A stretch of DNA of 9,913 nt. It comes from Chloroflexota bacterium (GTDB lineage Bacteria; Chloroflexota; UBA6077; JACCZL01). A program made the translations under genes and the position numbers. This document shows positions 1 through 7,067 of this stretch, piece after piece. The DNA is taken from NCBI GenBank assembly GCA_013695975.1, contig JACCZL010000831.1, positions 1 to 9,913 of the forward strand, in the 5' to 3' direction. Numbering within the stretch: position 1 is the stretch's first letter; the number at the start of each line of letters is the position of its first letter. The notes beneath the pieces were generated by a model. It was not told the origin of the DNA. It searched no databases and worked only from the letters and a program-made list of their open reading frames with translations.

Positions 1-32
1 CCCCGATGACCGTCGGAAGGAGCAGTCGCACC

Positions 33-1547
33 TCAGTCTTCCGCCCAGGCACGTGACCGCTCGACGGCCCGGTGCCAGCGATCGAGCAGGGCGGCCCGCT
101 CGTCGCCCGACATCTCGGGCTCGAAGCGGGCGGCAGGGCGCCACTGCTCGGCCAGCGTCTCCCGATCCGGCCAGAAGCCCACGGCCAGCCCCGCCAGGTA
201 CGCGGCCCCACGCGCCGTCGTTTCCTGGACCGCGGCGACCTCGATCGGCGCGCCAAGCAGGTCGGCCTGGAATTGCATCAGGAAACGGTTCGCCGAACCG
301 CCACCGTCGACCCTCAAAACCGGGATCTCGACGCCGCTCTCCTCCTGCATCGTGACCAGGACGTCGCAGGTCTGGTACGCAATCGCCTCGAGTGTCGCCC
401 GCGCCAGGTGCTCGCGACGTGTCCCGCCGGTCAGCCCGACGATCGTCCCCCGCGCGTACATGTCCCAGTAAGGCGCCCCGAGCCCGGCGAAGGCGGGCAC
501 GAAGTAGACGCCGCCCGTGTCGCGCACGGACTCGGCCATGGCCTCAGTTTCCGCGGCCTCGGCGATGATGCCGAGGCCGTCACGGAGCCACTGGACCGCC
601 GCGCCAGTCACGAACACGCTCCCCTCCAGCGCATACTCGATCCTCTCATCCATGCCCCAGGCAACGGTGGTCAGGAGCCCTCGCTCAGACTCGACCGCGC
701 GGCTACCGGTATGCTGCAACAGGAACGAGCCCGTGCCATACGTGTTCTTCGACATCCCCGGCGCGTAGCAAGCCTGGCCGAAGAGCGCCGCCTGCTGATC
801 GCCAGCCACGCCCGCGATGGGAACGGCATCCCCGAGCAGCCTGCCGGCTTCGCCAACTGCCTCGCAGAACACCCCGCTGGACGGGCGAGCCTCCGGTAAG
901 AGCGAGGCCGGAATGTCCAGTTCGCCGAGCAGCGCACCGTCCCACGTCCGATCGTGGATGTTGAACAGCATCGTCCGCGAGGCGTTTGACACGTCAGTGG
1001 CGTGGACCGCTCCCCCGCTCAGCTTCCAGAGCAGCCAGGAATCGATCGTGCCAAACGCCAGCTCGCCAGCCTCGGCTCGCTGTCGAGCGTCCGGCACGTT
1101 TTCGAGCAGCCAGCGAAGCTTGGTCGCCGAGAAGTAGGCGTCGATGACCAGCCCGGTCCGCTCACGAACGAGTGGCGCAAGCCCGGCCGCCTGCATCTCC
1201 TCGCACGTGGCGGCGCCCCGCCGATCTTGCCAGACGATCGCGTTCGCGATCGGGCGGCCGGTGGTCCGGTCCCACACAGCCGTCGTCTCTCGCTGATTGG
1301 TGATCCCGATCGCGGCCAGATCGCGGCCGACGATGCCCGCGATCCCCAGCGCCCGCTCGGCGACATCCAGGCAGCTCTGGTAGATCTCGTCCAGGTCGTG
1401 CTCCACCCAACCCGGCCGCGGATAGATCTGGCGAATCTCCTGGTCGGCCGCGGCAACTGGTAGGCCATCCGGCCCAAACACCAGCGCCGCCGACCCGGTC
1501 GTGCCCTGATCCAGCGCCAGGACGTACCGTCGAACCCCGTCGGTCAC
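33..1547 (-). CDS. glpK: Glycerol kinase (ATP:glycerol 3-phosphotransferase)
   Basis: Cytoplasmic FGGY-family kinase that phosphorylates glycerol to sn-glycerol 3-phosphate with ATP. With the chosen start the product is 504 residues, the usual GlpK length. The N-terminal phosphate-binding motif DQGTTGS is at residues 13-19. The glycerol-binding residues known from the E. coli enzyme are all visible: R86-E87 in NQRETT, Y138 in AYFSATK and D250-Q251 in GVAGDQQAALFG. The second-domain signatures NTYGTGSFLL (268-277), AGLGAPYWD (354-362) and VDGGGSAN (413-420) are also present. I chose GTG at 1547 because GGAGGG lies 7 nt upstream of it; the ATG at 1553 has only one base between it and that site. 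The upstream epimerase ends 65 bp away on the same strand, so read-through is possible. No glpF, glpD or glpR is in the window. The function call is firm. Confidence 0.96.
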   Translation of the reverse strand: MTDGVRRYVLALDQGTTGSAALVFGPDGLPVAAADQEIRQIYPRPGWVEHDLDEIYQSCLDVAERALGIAGIVGRDLAAIGITNQRETTAVWDRTTGRPIANAIVWQDRRGAATCEEMQAAGLAPLVRERTGLVIDAYFSATKLRWLLENVPDARQRAEAGELAFGTIDSWLLWKLSGGAVHATDVSNASRTMLFNIHDRTWDGALLGELDIPASLLPEARPSSGVFCEAVGEAGRLLGDAVPIAGVAGDQQAALFGQACYAPGMSKNTYGTGSFLLQHTGSRAVESERGLLTTVAWGMDERIEYALEGSVFVTGAAVQWLRDGLGIIAEAAETEAMAESVRDTGGVYFVPAFAGLGAPYWDMYARGTIVGLTGGTRREHLARATLEAIAYQTCDVLVTMQEESGVEIPVLRVDGGGSANRFLMQFQADLLGAPIEVAAVQETTARGAAYLAGLAVGFWPDRETLAEQWRPAARFEPEMSGDERAALLDRWHRAVERSRAWAED

Positions 1548-1567
1548 CCTCATGCCCTCCGTGGTCG

Positions 1568-1598
1568 AGTATAGACCGTCCAGGCCGGCGCTCCGGCC
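1568..1598 (-). promoter_or_regulatory. Possible glpK promoter with GC-rich dyad
   Basis: On the minus strand TATACT (1573-1568) lies about 20 bp before the GTG start of glpK and matches the sigma70 -10 box at 5 of 6 positions. No good -35 is visible at 16-18 bp. Where it should be lies a perfect inverted repeat, GGCCGG-N4-CCGGCC (1583-1598). The repeat could be an operator or an RNA hairpin between the epimerase gene and glpK. There is no T-run after it on the minus strand, so it is not a classical intrinsic terminator. Such short G/C palindromes are common by chance in DNA of this composition. Confidence 0.35.
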
Positions 1599-1612
1599 AA
1601 GAGCACGCCTCC

Positions 1613-2530
1613 TCAGCGGAAGCTGTCGACGGTGATCCTGAGTCCATCCTCGAGCGCGACGCTTGGGCTCCAACCCAGCTCGCGCTCGGCCCGCGCGATC
1701 GACAGGGTGATCTGGTAGACCTCGCCGGCCAGGCCCGGGCCGTGACGTCGAGGGCGGTCGTACCCGGTCAGGCTTGCCAGCCGATCGAACAGCGCGTTGA
1801 CGGATGTTCCGACGCCCGTCCCGAGGTGGTACATGCCCCCGCTACCCCGCTCTAACGCCAGGAGATTTGCCCGAGCGACGTCGCCAACGTAGACGTAGTC
1901 GCGCTCCTGCTCACCGCTCCCGTTCACGATCGGCTCCGCCTCACCAGCCAGCATCCGCCCAGCGAAGATCGCGATCACGCCGGCCTCGCCGTTCGGGTCC
2001 TGCCGGGGTCCGTAGACGTTCGCGTAGCGCAGGATCGTCGTGTCGAGTCCCCAGTTCGTACGGTACAGGGTGCAATAATGCTCGACGGCATGCTTGCTCG
2101 CACCGTAGGGGCTGAGCGGCTCGACCGGATGCTCCTCGTCAACCGGTCGGTACTTCGGCTCGCCGACCGCCGCCCCGCCGGTTCCGGCGTAGATCAGCTT
2201 GCTGGTCCCGTGGCGGCGGCACGCTTCGAGCAAGATCAGCGACCCGATCAGGTTGATCTGGGCGTCGCGAACAGGGTCTTCCATCGAGGCCTTGACACTC
2301 GCCTGAGCCGCATGGTGGTTCACGACCTCGGGCCGCTCGTCCTCGAACACCTTCGCCAGCGCATCCGCCTCACGGATATCGACCTGGTAGAATCGCGCCG
2401 CGGGATTGACGTTGACCTGCTTGCCCGTGGCGAGATTGTCGAGGACCGCCACGTCGTGACCCGCCGCCAGCGCCGCATCCACCACGTGGGAGCCGATGAA
2501 ACCAGCCCCGCCGACGACGAGAATCCTCAC
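1613..2530 (-). CDS. NAD-dependent sugar-nucleotide epimerase/dehydratase (GalE-like extended SDR)
   Basis: A 305-residue extended short-chain dehydrogenase/reductase, the normal length for UDP-sugar 4-epimerases. The N-terminal Rossmann glycine motif GGAGFIG is at residues 7-13 and D31-N32 probably contacts the NAD ribose. NHHAAQ (71-76) is the usual second nucleotide-site element. The catalytic YxxxK is Y142-K146 in SPYGASK, with T117 in the place of the active-site Ser/Thr. LRYANVYGPRQ (168-178) and the C-terminal YHLGTG (234-239) are typical of GalE/WbpP-type enzymes. These proteins epimerise or dehydrate nucleotide-linked hexoses in the cytoplasm. The substrate cannot be read from sequence. 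The GTG start at 2530 overlaps the TGA of the upstream RmlC-like gene (GTGA), which indicates translational coupling and a shared sugar pathway. Family call firm, exact reaction open. Confidence 0.9.
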   Translation of the reverse strand: MRILVVGGAGFIGSHVVDAALAAGHDVAVLDNLATGKQVNVNPAARFYQVDIREADALAKVFEDERPEVVNHHAAQASVKASMEDPVRDAQINLIGSLILLEACRRHGTSKLIYAGTGGAAVGEPKYRPVDEEHPVEPLSPYGASKHAVEHYCTLYRTNWGLDTTILRYANVYGPRQDPNGEAGVIAIFAGRMLAGEAEPIVNGSGEQERDYVYVGDVARANLLALERGSGGMYHLGTGVGTSVNALFDRLASLTGYDRPRRHGPGLAGEVYQITLSIARAERELGWSPSVALEDGLRITVDSFR

Positions 2531-3195
2531 CCTTCCGCCCGAGCGATCTCCGGCGCTGACGCCGCGGCGTCCCGCTCGAAATCGCGGATGACGTCCCAGG
2601 CGAAGGGACGTCCGTCCGCCAGCCGGGCATCGGCGTCCGAGAAGGAAATTCGCCCCTCATCGGCCGCGTCCCAGAGATGGGTGGGATAGTTCAGGAGCAG
2701 CGCCGGGGTGGCGCTGACCACCACGAAGCCATGCAAGACCCTCGGCGGGATCAGGACCAGGTACTGTCCCTGGTCGCCATTCGAACCTCCCAGCCGGACG
2801 AGATTCAGTCGCCCCCGAGTCGGTGATCCCTCCCGCGGGTCGTACAGTGCGACGACGGCGTCGCCCAGCGGCACGATGAACCGGTCGGTCTGTCGCTGAT
2901 GGACGTGCCAGCGATCCTCGTCGCGAGCCACCCAGGGCTCAGTCGCGGAGTAATACGATTGTCCGAACGCCCGTCCTGCCGTGTCGTAGCAGTCGGGCCA
3001 GTCGGCGCGGAGCGTTTCGACCAGAATCCCCCGCGGGTCGCGGTTGACTTGCAGTCGGCGCACAACCACGTCACAAATCAGCCCGCTCCGGTCGGCAGGA
3101 TCGGTGTACAGCATCTGCGCGTTCGAAGGAGCTGCCACGCTGGTTACCCCTGATGGCGTATTGGCCGCACCCACGATCCCGCGCACGGCCGCCAT
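2527..3195 (-). CDS. RmlC-like cupin (dTDP-4-dehydrorhamnose 3,5-epimerase family)
   Basis: A 222-residue protein from the ATG at 3195. Residues from about 43 onward match the RmlC cupin fold: NRDPRG (51-56), the histidine cluster WHVHQRQTD (96-104) where RmlC has its catalytic RGLHYQ, LYDPREGSPTRG (117-128) matching the D-x-R-x-x-SPT-x-G motif, IPPRVLHGF (149-157), NYPT (169-172) and DEGRISFSD (179-187). The WHxHxxQxD form belongs to a divergent branch, so the substrate may not be dTDP-4-keto-rhamnose. No rmlA, rmlB or rmlD is adjacent. Residues 1-30 are unlike the family and the ATG has a poor ribosome site. A GTG at 3138 (codon 20) has AGGGG 8 nt before it and is a plausible alternative start giving about 203 residues. 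The stop overlaps the epimerase start. Confidence 0.82.
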   Translation of the reverse strand: MAAVRGIVGAANTPSGVTSVAAPSNAQMLYTDPADRSGLICDVVVRRLQVNRDPRGILVETLRADWPDCYDTAGRAFGQSYYSATEPWVARDEDRWHVHQRQTDRFIVPLGDAVVALYDPREGSPTRGRLNLVRLGGSNGDQGQYLVLIPPRVLHGFVVVSATPALLLNYPTHLWDAADEGRISFSDADARLADGRPFAWDVIRDFERDAAASAPEIARAEG

Positions 3196-3248
3196 ATCTT
3201 AGCCCATAGAGTGCCCAGCCACGGATCGTTCCGCGCCCGCCCGCCCGC

Positions 3249-3277
3249 TTGACCCTCCACAGCCGGGCCTCTATCAT
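3249..3277 (+). promoter_or_regulatory. Sigma70-type promoter of the lipoprotein gene
   Basis: TTGACC (3249-3254) and TATCAT (3272-3277) are separated by exactly 17 bp. Each box matches the consensus at 5 of 6 positions, which stands out in such GC-rich DNA. Transcription would start near 3284 and leave a leader of about 57 nt before the TTG start codon at 3341. The site lies in the divergent region shared with the minus-strand RmlC-like gene, for which I could not find a convincing promoter. Confidence 0.65.
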
Positions 3278-3287
3278 CCGCGCCGCG

Positions 3288-3319
3288 GACCGGCGTCGCG
3301 GACGGCGACGACGCCGGTC
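3288..3319 (+). repeat. 11-bp perfect inverted repeat (leader hairpin)
   Basis: GACCGGCGTCG (3288-3298) and CGACGCCGGTC (3309-3319) are perfect reverse complements around a 10-nt loop. Allowing one bulged base at 3287, three more outer pairs form (3284-3286 with 3320-3322). The hairpin would begin at the predicted transcription start and end 10 nt before the GAGGA ribosome site (3330-3334). It could stabilise the mRNA 5' end, affect translation, or act as a DNA operator. It is not followed by a T-run. Confidence 0.6.
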
Positions 3320-3340
3320 GCGTTGAGTTGAGGACGCCGC

Positions 3341-4036
3341 TTGAGCTGCCGTCCCCGTCGTCGGATAGCGCCGCTACTGTTGCTCACCGCGCTGGTCGCG
3401 GCTGCCTGCGCGCCAACGACCGATCGCCCTCGCGAAGGCGCCCGTCCGACAGCCGCGAACGCGGTCTTCCCGCGCCTGGCGCCGCCCACCCTGGCCCCGC
3501 CAGCGTCGCTCCTGACCACCCCGACGCCCGGCCCGACCACTGAGCCGCTGCCGCCCACGCCAGACCCGACGCCGTCTCCGGGACCCGAGCCGGTCGCAAT
3601 CGCGTCTCCGTCGACCGGCATCTATCCGATCGTCAGCAACGTTCAGCCTCGGCCGGACTCGGCCTTACCTCCCGGCACGATCGTCATCGGGGCCCGCGTT
3701 ATCGCCGCCGGCAACCTCGTCGACGTCGTCACCTTCGTCGACGGCGATCCGATCCCCGCCGCCCTCGACGCCAGGCCAGGGCGGACCGTGAACCTGAGCT
3801 TCACCCGCGAGCTCGACCTCGGAGCGCACGAGGTTCGCATCCAGATGCTCGACGAGCGCGGGCAGGGCAACGTCTACCGATGGCAGTTCACCGTCGGCCC
3901 CCGCCCGCGTCTGCCGACCCTGACACCGGCGCCGCTCCTCACCATCGCTCCCTGGATCGAACCCGGGCCCTCGGCCACACCAGCCCCCACCAGCGGGTCG
4001 GTCATTCCACTCTTCGACGGCCGAACGAGACCCTAA
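3341..4036 (+). CDS. Secreted lipoprotein with Pro/Thr-rich linker and Ig-like domain
   Basis: A 231-residue protein from a TTG start, preceded by GAGGA (3330-3334) at 6 nt. A basic n-region (RPRRR), a hydrophobic stretch LLLLTALVAAA and C23 form a lipoprotein signal peptide. The lipobox AAAC lacks the usual Leu at -3, so lipidation is likely but not certain. Residues about 45-90 are a Pro/Thr-rich linker (PTPGPTTEP, PTPDPTPSPGP). Residues about 93-187 look like a bacterial Ig-like beta-sandwich: IVIGARVIA, VTFVDGDPI, LGAHEVRIQMLDERG and a closing WQFTVGP. A second Pro-rich tail follows. The role is unknown; an extracytoplasmic structural or binding protein anchored to the membrane is the best reading. 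Its TAA overlaps the stop of the convergent coxM-like gene. Confidence 0.75.
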   Translation: MSCRPRRRIAPLLLLTALVAAACAPTTDRPREGARPTAANAVFPRLAPPTLAPPASLLTTPTPGPTTEPLPPTPDPTPSPGPEPVAIASPSTGIYPIVSNVQPRPDSALPPGTIVIGARVIAAGNLVDVVTFVDGDPIPAALDARPGRTVNLSFTRELDLGAHEVRIQMLDERGQGNVYRWQFTVGPRPRLPTLTPAPLLTIAPWIEPGPSATPAPTSGSVIPLFDGRTRP

Positions 4037-4917
4037 CCGGAGAGAGCAGTCGCCCGCTCGAACGCCCGCGCGAGGGCGCGCTTCGCCATCACGCCGGCGA
4101 CCTCCTTGCGGTAGAGCGCCGACGCATGAATGTCTGCCTCCGGCTCGAGCCCCGGGTCCGAAGAAACTGCCTCCTGAACCCGTCGGTAAAGAGCATCGTC
4201 CGGTCGCTCGCCGCGAGCGGCATCCTGGCCTACAACCGAGACGTAGGGAGTGCCGCCGACGCCGGTGAAGACGAGTCGAGCGTCCGAACAGACGCCGCCA
4301 TCGACCTGGACGACGCAGGCGACGCCCACGAGGGCATAGTCGCCGTGTCGGCGGCTGACCTCCATGAACGACCAGCCCGCGCCATCCGGCCAGGGCGGCA
4401 GGCGCACCTCAGTCAGCAGCTCGTCAGGACCGAGCTGGGTCGTCAGATAGGTCAGGAAGAACTCATCAGCCCGAACCGTGCGCTCGCCGACCGGCCCGCG
4501 AACGACCAGCTCGCCGTCCAGGGCAGTGATCACCGCCGGCAGCTCACCGGCCGGATCGGCGTGGGCGATCGAGCCCCCGATGGTCCCCCGAGTCCGAATC
4601 GCGATGTGCCCGATGTAGCCGACCGCCTCGTGGAGGAGTGGCGCCCGCTTGCGCAGCGGGTCCGATCGCTCGACCGCGCTCTGACGGGTCAGCGCCCCAA
4701 TTCGAAAACCGCCGTCGTCACGCTCACGAACATACGCCAGCTCGCCGACACCGTTGATGTCCACCACCGCCGCGGGCCGTGCCAGGCGCATGTTCATCAA
4801 GGGCACCAGGCTTTGCCCGCCGGCCAGGAGCTTCACGTCCTCAACACGCTCGGCCAGCATCGCGACCGTCTCGTCGACCGTCGTCGGGGCGAAATACTCG
4901 AACTGAGCCGGTTTCAC
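4033..4917 (-). CDS. FAD-binding (medium) subunit of a molybdenum hydroxylase, CoxM/CutM type
   Basis: A 294-residue flavoprotein of the xanthine dehydrogenase/CO dehydrogenase family, the usual length for the medium subunit. It holds FAD and passes electrons from the Fe-S subunit to an acceptor in the cytoplasm. The two FAD-binding motifs sit where they do in CoxM: AGGQS at 32-36 and TIGGS at 112-116, followed by AHADPAGELPA (118-128). The C-terminal CO-dehydrogenase flavoprotein domain covers roughly residues 180-285. The GTG start at 4917 has GAGGAGG about 8 nt upstream. The large (Mo-cofactor) and small (2Fe-2S) subunits normally encoded beside it are absent on both sides, so the substrate cannot be named. 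CO oxidation should not be assumed. It converges on the lipoprotein gene and diverges from the dehydratase gene. Confidence 0.92.
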   Translation of the reverse strand: MKPAQFEYFAPTTVDETVAMLAERVEDVKLLAGGQSLVPLMNMRLARPAAVVDINGVGELAYVRERDDGGFRIGALTRQSAVERSDPLRKRAPLLHEAVGYIGHIAIRTRGTIGGSIAHADPAGELPAVITALDGELVVRGPVGERTVRADEFFLTYLTTQLGPDELLTEVRLPPWPDGAGWSFMEVSRRHGDYALVGVACVVQVDGGVCSDARLVFTGVGGTPYVSVVGQDAARGERPDDALYRRVQEAVSSDPGLEPEADIHASALYRKEVAGVMAKRALARAFERATALSG

Positions 4918-5042
4918 GCGCGGGCCCTCCTCATCTGCCGCTTGCGCTCATTCTAGCGAAGCCCCGCGCCGTGAGCGCCACCCAACGCGCTGGCATCGTC
5001 GGGCCGGATCGGTTAGCCTCGCTCTGAGGGGAGCAAACCACC

Positions 5043-6221
5043 GTGCGTATCGTCGACATGCGGGTCACCCCCGTCGCCGTGCCGGACCCACCGCTCCGCA
5101 ACTCCTGGGGCATCCACGAGTCGGCGTTCCTGCGGGTGATTATCCAGCTCTACTCCGACGATGGGCTCGTCGGCCTGGGTGAAGCCCCTGGCGGCGGCGC
5201 CACAGCTCGGGCGCTCGAGGCCATCCGAACCCTGGTGATCGGGCACGACCCCTGGCAGCTCGAGCCGCTCCGAGTGACCCTACGCAACGCCCGCCTCTTC
5301 TGCGCCCTGGAGGAGGCCTGCCTCGATCTGATTGGCAAGGCGACCGGCCGCCCCATCTCTGACCTCCTTGGCGGGACAGTGCGACAGCGCGTGCCCTACG
5401 CCGCCTATCTTTTCTACAAAGAGGCCGGTGACGACGAGTGGGGCGAGGTCCTCTCGCCCGAGGCGATGGTCGGCCTCGCCGAGCGCTGGGTCGAGCGATG
5501 GGGCTTTCGCTGCCTCAAGGTCAAGGGCGGCGTCCTCGAGCCCGACGCGGAGGTCGAGACGGTCCGGCTCCTCCGCCAGCACTTCGGTCCCGGCATGGGC
5601 CTGCGGATCGACCCCAACGCCGTCTGGTCCGTCGAAACCTCCCGCCGGGTCGCCCACAAGCTCCGCGACGCCGACCTCGAATATCTCGAGGACCCGTGCG
5701 CCGGCATCGCCGGCATGGCCGCGGTCGCAAGGAGCACTCACATCCCGCTCAGTACCAACATGTGCGTCACCGCGTTCGAGCACATCCCCGAGGCCTTCCG
5801 CGCCGATGCCGTCTCGGTCGTCCTCGCCGACCACCACGTCTGGGAAGGCCTGACCGGGTGCGTCAAGCTCGCCAAGGTCTGTCACGCGCTTGGCTGGGGC
5901 GTTGGCCAGCACTCCAACAGCCACCTGGGCATTACGATGGCCGCCATGACCCACCTCGCGGCGGCCGTCCCCAACCTGATCTATGCCAGCGACAGTCACT
6001 ACCCCTGGCTCGAAGAGGACCTCATCAAGGGCCCGATGTTCCACTTCGCAGACGGCTATCTCGAGGTGCCGAAGGGCCCCGGACTGGGCGTCGAGCTCGA
6101 CGAGGACAAGCTCGAGCGCTTCGCGGCCGCCTATCGGGAGCGGCAGGCCCATACCCGCGACGACGTCACCGCGATGCGCGAACGCGACTCGAGCTGGCTG
6201 CCGTTGATGCCGCGCTGGTAA
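5043..6221 (+). CDS. Enolase-superfamily sugar-acid dehydratase, glucarate dehydratase-like
   Basis: A 392-residue member of the mandelate racemase/muconate-lactonising (enolase) superfamily, closest in motifs to glucarate dehydratase. Such enzymes dehydrate an aldarate to a 2-keto-3-deoxy acid with Mg2+. Visible residues are the KxK base K159-V-K161 (KVKGG), metal ligands D190 (with N192 in IDPNAVWS), E216 in LEDPC and N239 in STNM, D263 in LADHHVW, and the general base H290 in GQHSNSHLGI. THLAAAVPN and the C-terminal VPKGPGLGVELDEDKL are GlucD-like. E. coli GlucD has 446 residues; the shortening lies mainly in the N-terminal capping region that shapes specificity, so the substrate may differ. 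The GTG start has GAGGGGAG (5026-5033) 9 nt upstream. No transporter or aldolase gene is nearby. Confidence 0.88.
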   Translation: MRIVDMRVTPVAVPDPPLRNSWGIHESAFLRVIIQLYSDDGLVGLGEAPGGGATARALEAIRTLVIGHDPWQLEPLRVTLRNARLFCALEEACLDLIGKATGRPISDLLGGTVRQRVPYAAYLFYKEAGDDEWGEVLSPEAMVGLAERWVERWGFRCLKVKGGVLEPDAEVETVRLLRQHFGPGMGLRIDPNAVWSVETSRRVAHKLRDADLEYLEDPCAGIAGMAAVARSTHIPLSTNMCVTAFEHIPEAFRADAVSVVLADHHVWEGLTGCVKLAKVCHALGWGVGQHSNSHLGITMAAMTHLAAAVPNLIYASDSHYPWLEEDLIKGPMFHFADGYLEVPKGPGLGVELDEDKLERFAAAYRERQAHTRDDVTAMRERDSSWLPLMPRW

Positions 6222-6240
6222 ACCCCCGGGCTCGCCCCGA

Positions 6241-6269
6241 TTGCTGGACACGGGGACACAGGGTATACT
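6241..6269 (+). promoter_or_regulatory. Promoter of the bactofilin gene
   Basis: TATACT (6264-6269) matches the -10 box at 5 of 6 positions, with TTGCTG (6241-6246) as a weak -35 at exactly 17 bp. The spacer contains a short direct repeat, GGACAC at 6246-6251 and again at 6254-6259, one helical face apart at 8 bp. The predicted start near 6276 gives a leader of about 50 nt to the ATG at 6329. The site lies in the 107-bp gap after the dehydratase gene, so the bactofilin is probably transcribed on its own. Confidence 0.55.
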
Positions 6270-6328
6270 CAGCGTCGCGGCGCCGCCAGCACGCCGGCCC
6301 GGCGGACGAACCTGTGCGAGGAGGCAGC

Positions 6329-7042
6329 ATGTTCAAGAAGAACGAGGAGTCCGAGTGGACGCGCTTCTCGAGGGCCCTCGGCGGCAAGGACGAGTCCGAG
6401 CAAGACCCCGCCGCGTCTGAAGCGGAGCCGGCCGACGACGAGCAGACCGCCCCGCTCCCGGTGGCGAGCGGAGCCGCGACAGCGCCGAATCCGCCTCCCG
6501 AGCCGACGCCAGCGCCATTTGTCGACGACAGCGTGCAACCGTTCGAGTCACCCGAGGTCACCTCGATGGGAGGACAGGCTGTGGACCCTGAGCCATACGA
6601 CCCGTGGGCATCGGATCCTCCAGCGCCCGCTGTCACGCCAGCGCCGCGATCTTCCTGGAGCGCGGCGAGCCACGACGACGACGACGCGGACGCGGACGCG
6701 GAGAGCATCGTCGGCGAGGGTACCACGATCGAAGGGACGCTTCGTTCCGAGCACTCGATCCGCATCCGCGGCGCTGTGCAGGGTGAAGTCGAGAGCAAGC
6801 GCATGGTCTTCGTCGAGGACGCGGCGCGGGTAAATGCGAAGGTGACTGCTGAGGGGATCGCCGTCTCTGGCGAGGTCAACGGCGAGCTCCATTGCCCCGG
6901 CAGGGTCGAGATCGCCCCGAGTGGGCGCGTCACCGGAGAGATCAGCGCCGGCAACCTCATCATGCAGGATGGCGCCTACTTCGAGGGGCACCTCAAGATG
7001 CTCAATCGCGAAGGCGGGCGGAACGGCGGCACAGACCAGTAA
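6329..7042 (+). CDS. Bactofilin (polymer-forming cytoskeletal protein) with long disordered N-terminus
   Basis: A 237-residue protein. Residues about 126-224 form the bactofilin beta-helix, seen as short repeating rungs: SIVGEGTTIEGTL, SIRIRGAVQGEV, AARVNAKVTAEGIAVSGEV, VEIAPSGRVTGEI and AYFEGHL. Bactofilins polymerise without nucleotide into filaments that often bind the membrane and position cell-wall or envelope enzymes. The first 125 residues are low-complexity: a charged start (MFKKNEESEW), a Pro/Ala/Glu-rich linker and an acidic run DDDDADADAE at 116-125. This is much longer than the short tail of typical bactofilins and is predicted disordered. The tail starts with a possible amphipathic anchor (WTRFSRAL). 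GAGGAGG lies just before the ATG, 4 nt away. The same frame stays open far upstream, but that part is a shadow of the dehydratase gene. Confidence 0.88.
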   Translation: MFKKNEESEWTRFSRALGGKDESEQDPAASEAEPADDEQTAPLPVASGAATAPNPPPEPTPAPFVDDSVQPFESPEVTSMGGQAVDPEPYDPWASDPPAPAVTPAPRSSWSAASHDDDDADADAESIVGEGTTIEGTLRSEHSIRIRGAVQGEVESKRMVFVEDAARVNAKVTAEGIAVSGEVNGELHCPGRVEIAPSGRVTGEISAGNLIMQDGAYFEGHLKMLNREGGRNGGTDQ

Positions 7043-7067
7043 GGGCCCATAGCCCACCTCCGGCAGC

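Noticed and set aside
72..899. Long plus-strand open frame (275 codons) opposite glpK
   Set aside because: Antisense to a clearly conserved glycerol kinase; Arg/Pro-rich composition with no family motif, typical of a high-GC shadow frame.
1548..1673. Longer glpK start giving 546 residues
   Set aside because: The extra N-terminus overlaps the upstream epimerase gene and is unlike any GlpK; GTG 1547 with GGAGGG at 7 nt gives the normal length.
3880..4956. 358-codon plus-strand open frame covering the coxM-like gene
   Set aside because: The opposite strand carries intact FAD motifs and a good ribosome site; this frame starts inside the lipoprotein gene and resembles no protein.
4918..5042. Promoter boxes between the divergent coxM-like and dehydratase genes
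   Set aside because: A minus-strand TAGAAT (4955-4950) exists but has no acceptable -35, and the plus strand shows only weak matches, so I list no promoter here.
5280..6251. 323-codon minus-strand frame opposite the dehydratase gene
   Set aside because: The plus strand encodes a full set of enolase-superfamily catalytic residues; the minus frame is a codon-bias mirror.
5438..6328. Upstream extension of the bactofilin frame, suggesting a 534-residue fusion
   Set aside because: The extension lies in a wrong frame of the dehydratase gene and is Arg/Pro/Gly low-complexity. The ATG at 6329 has GAGGAGG and its own promoter.
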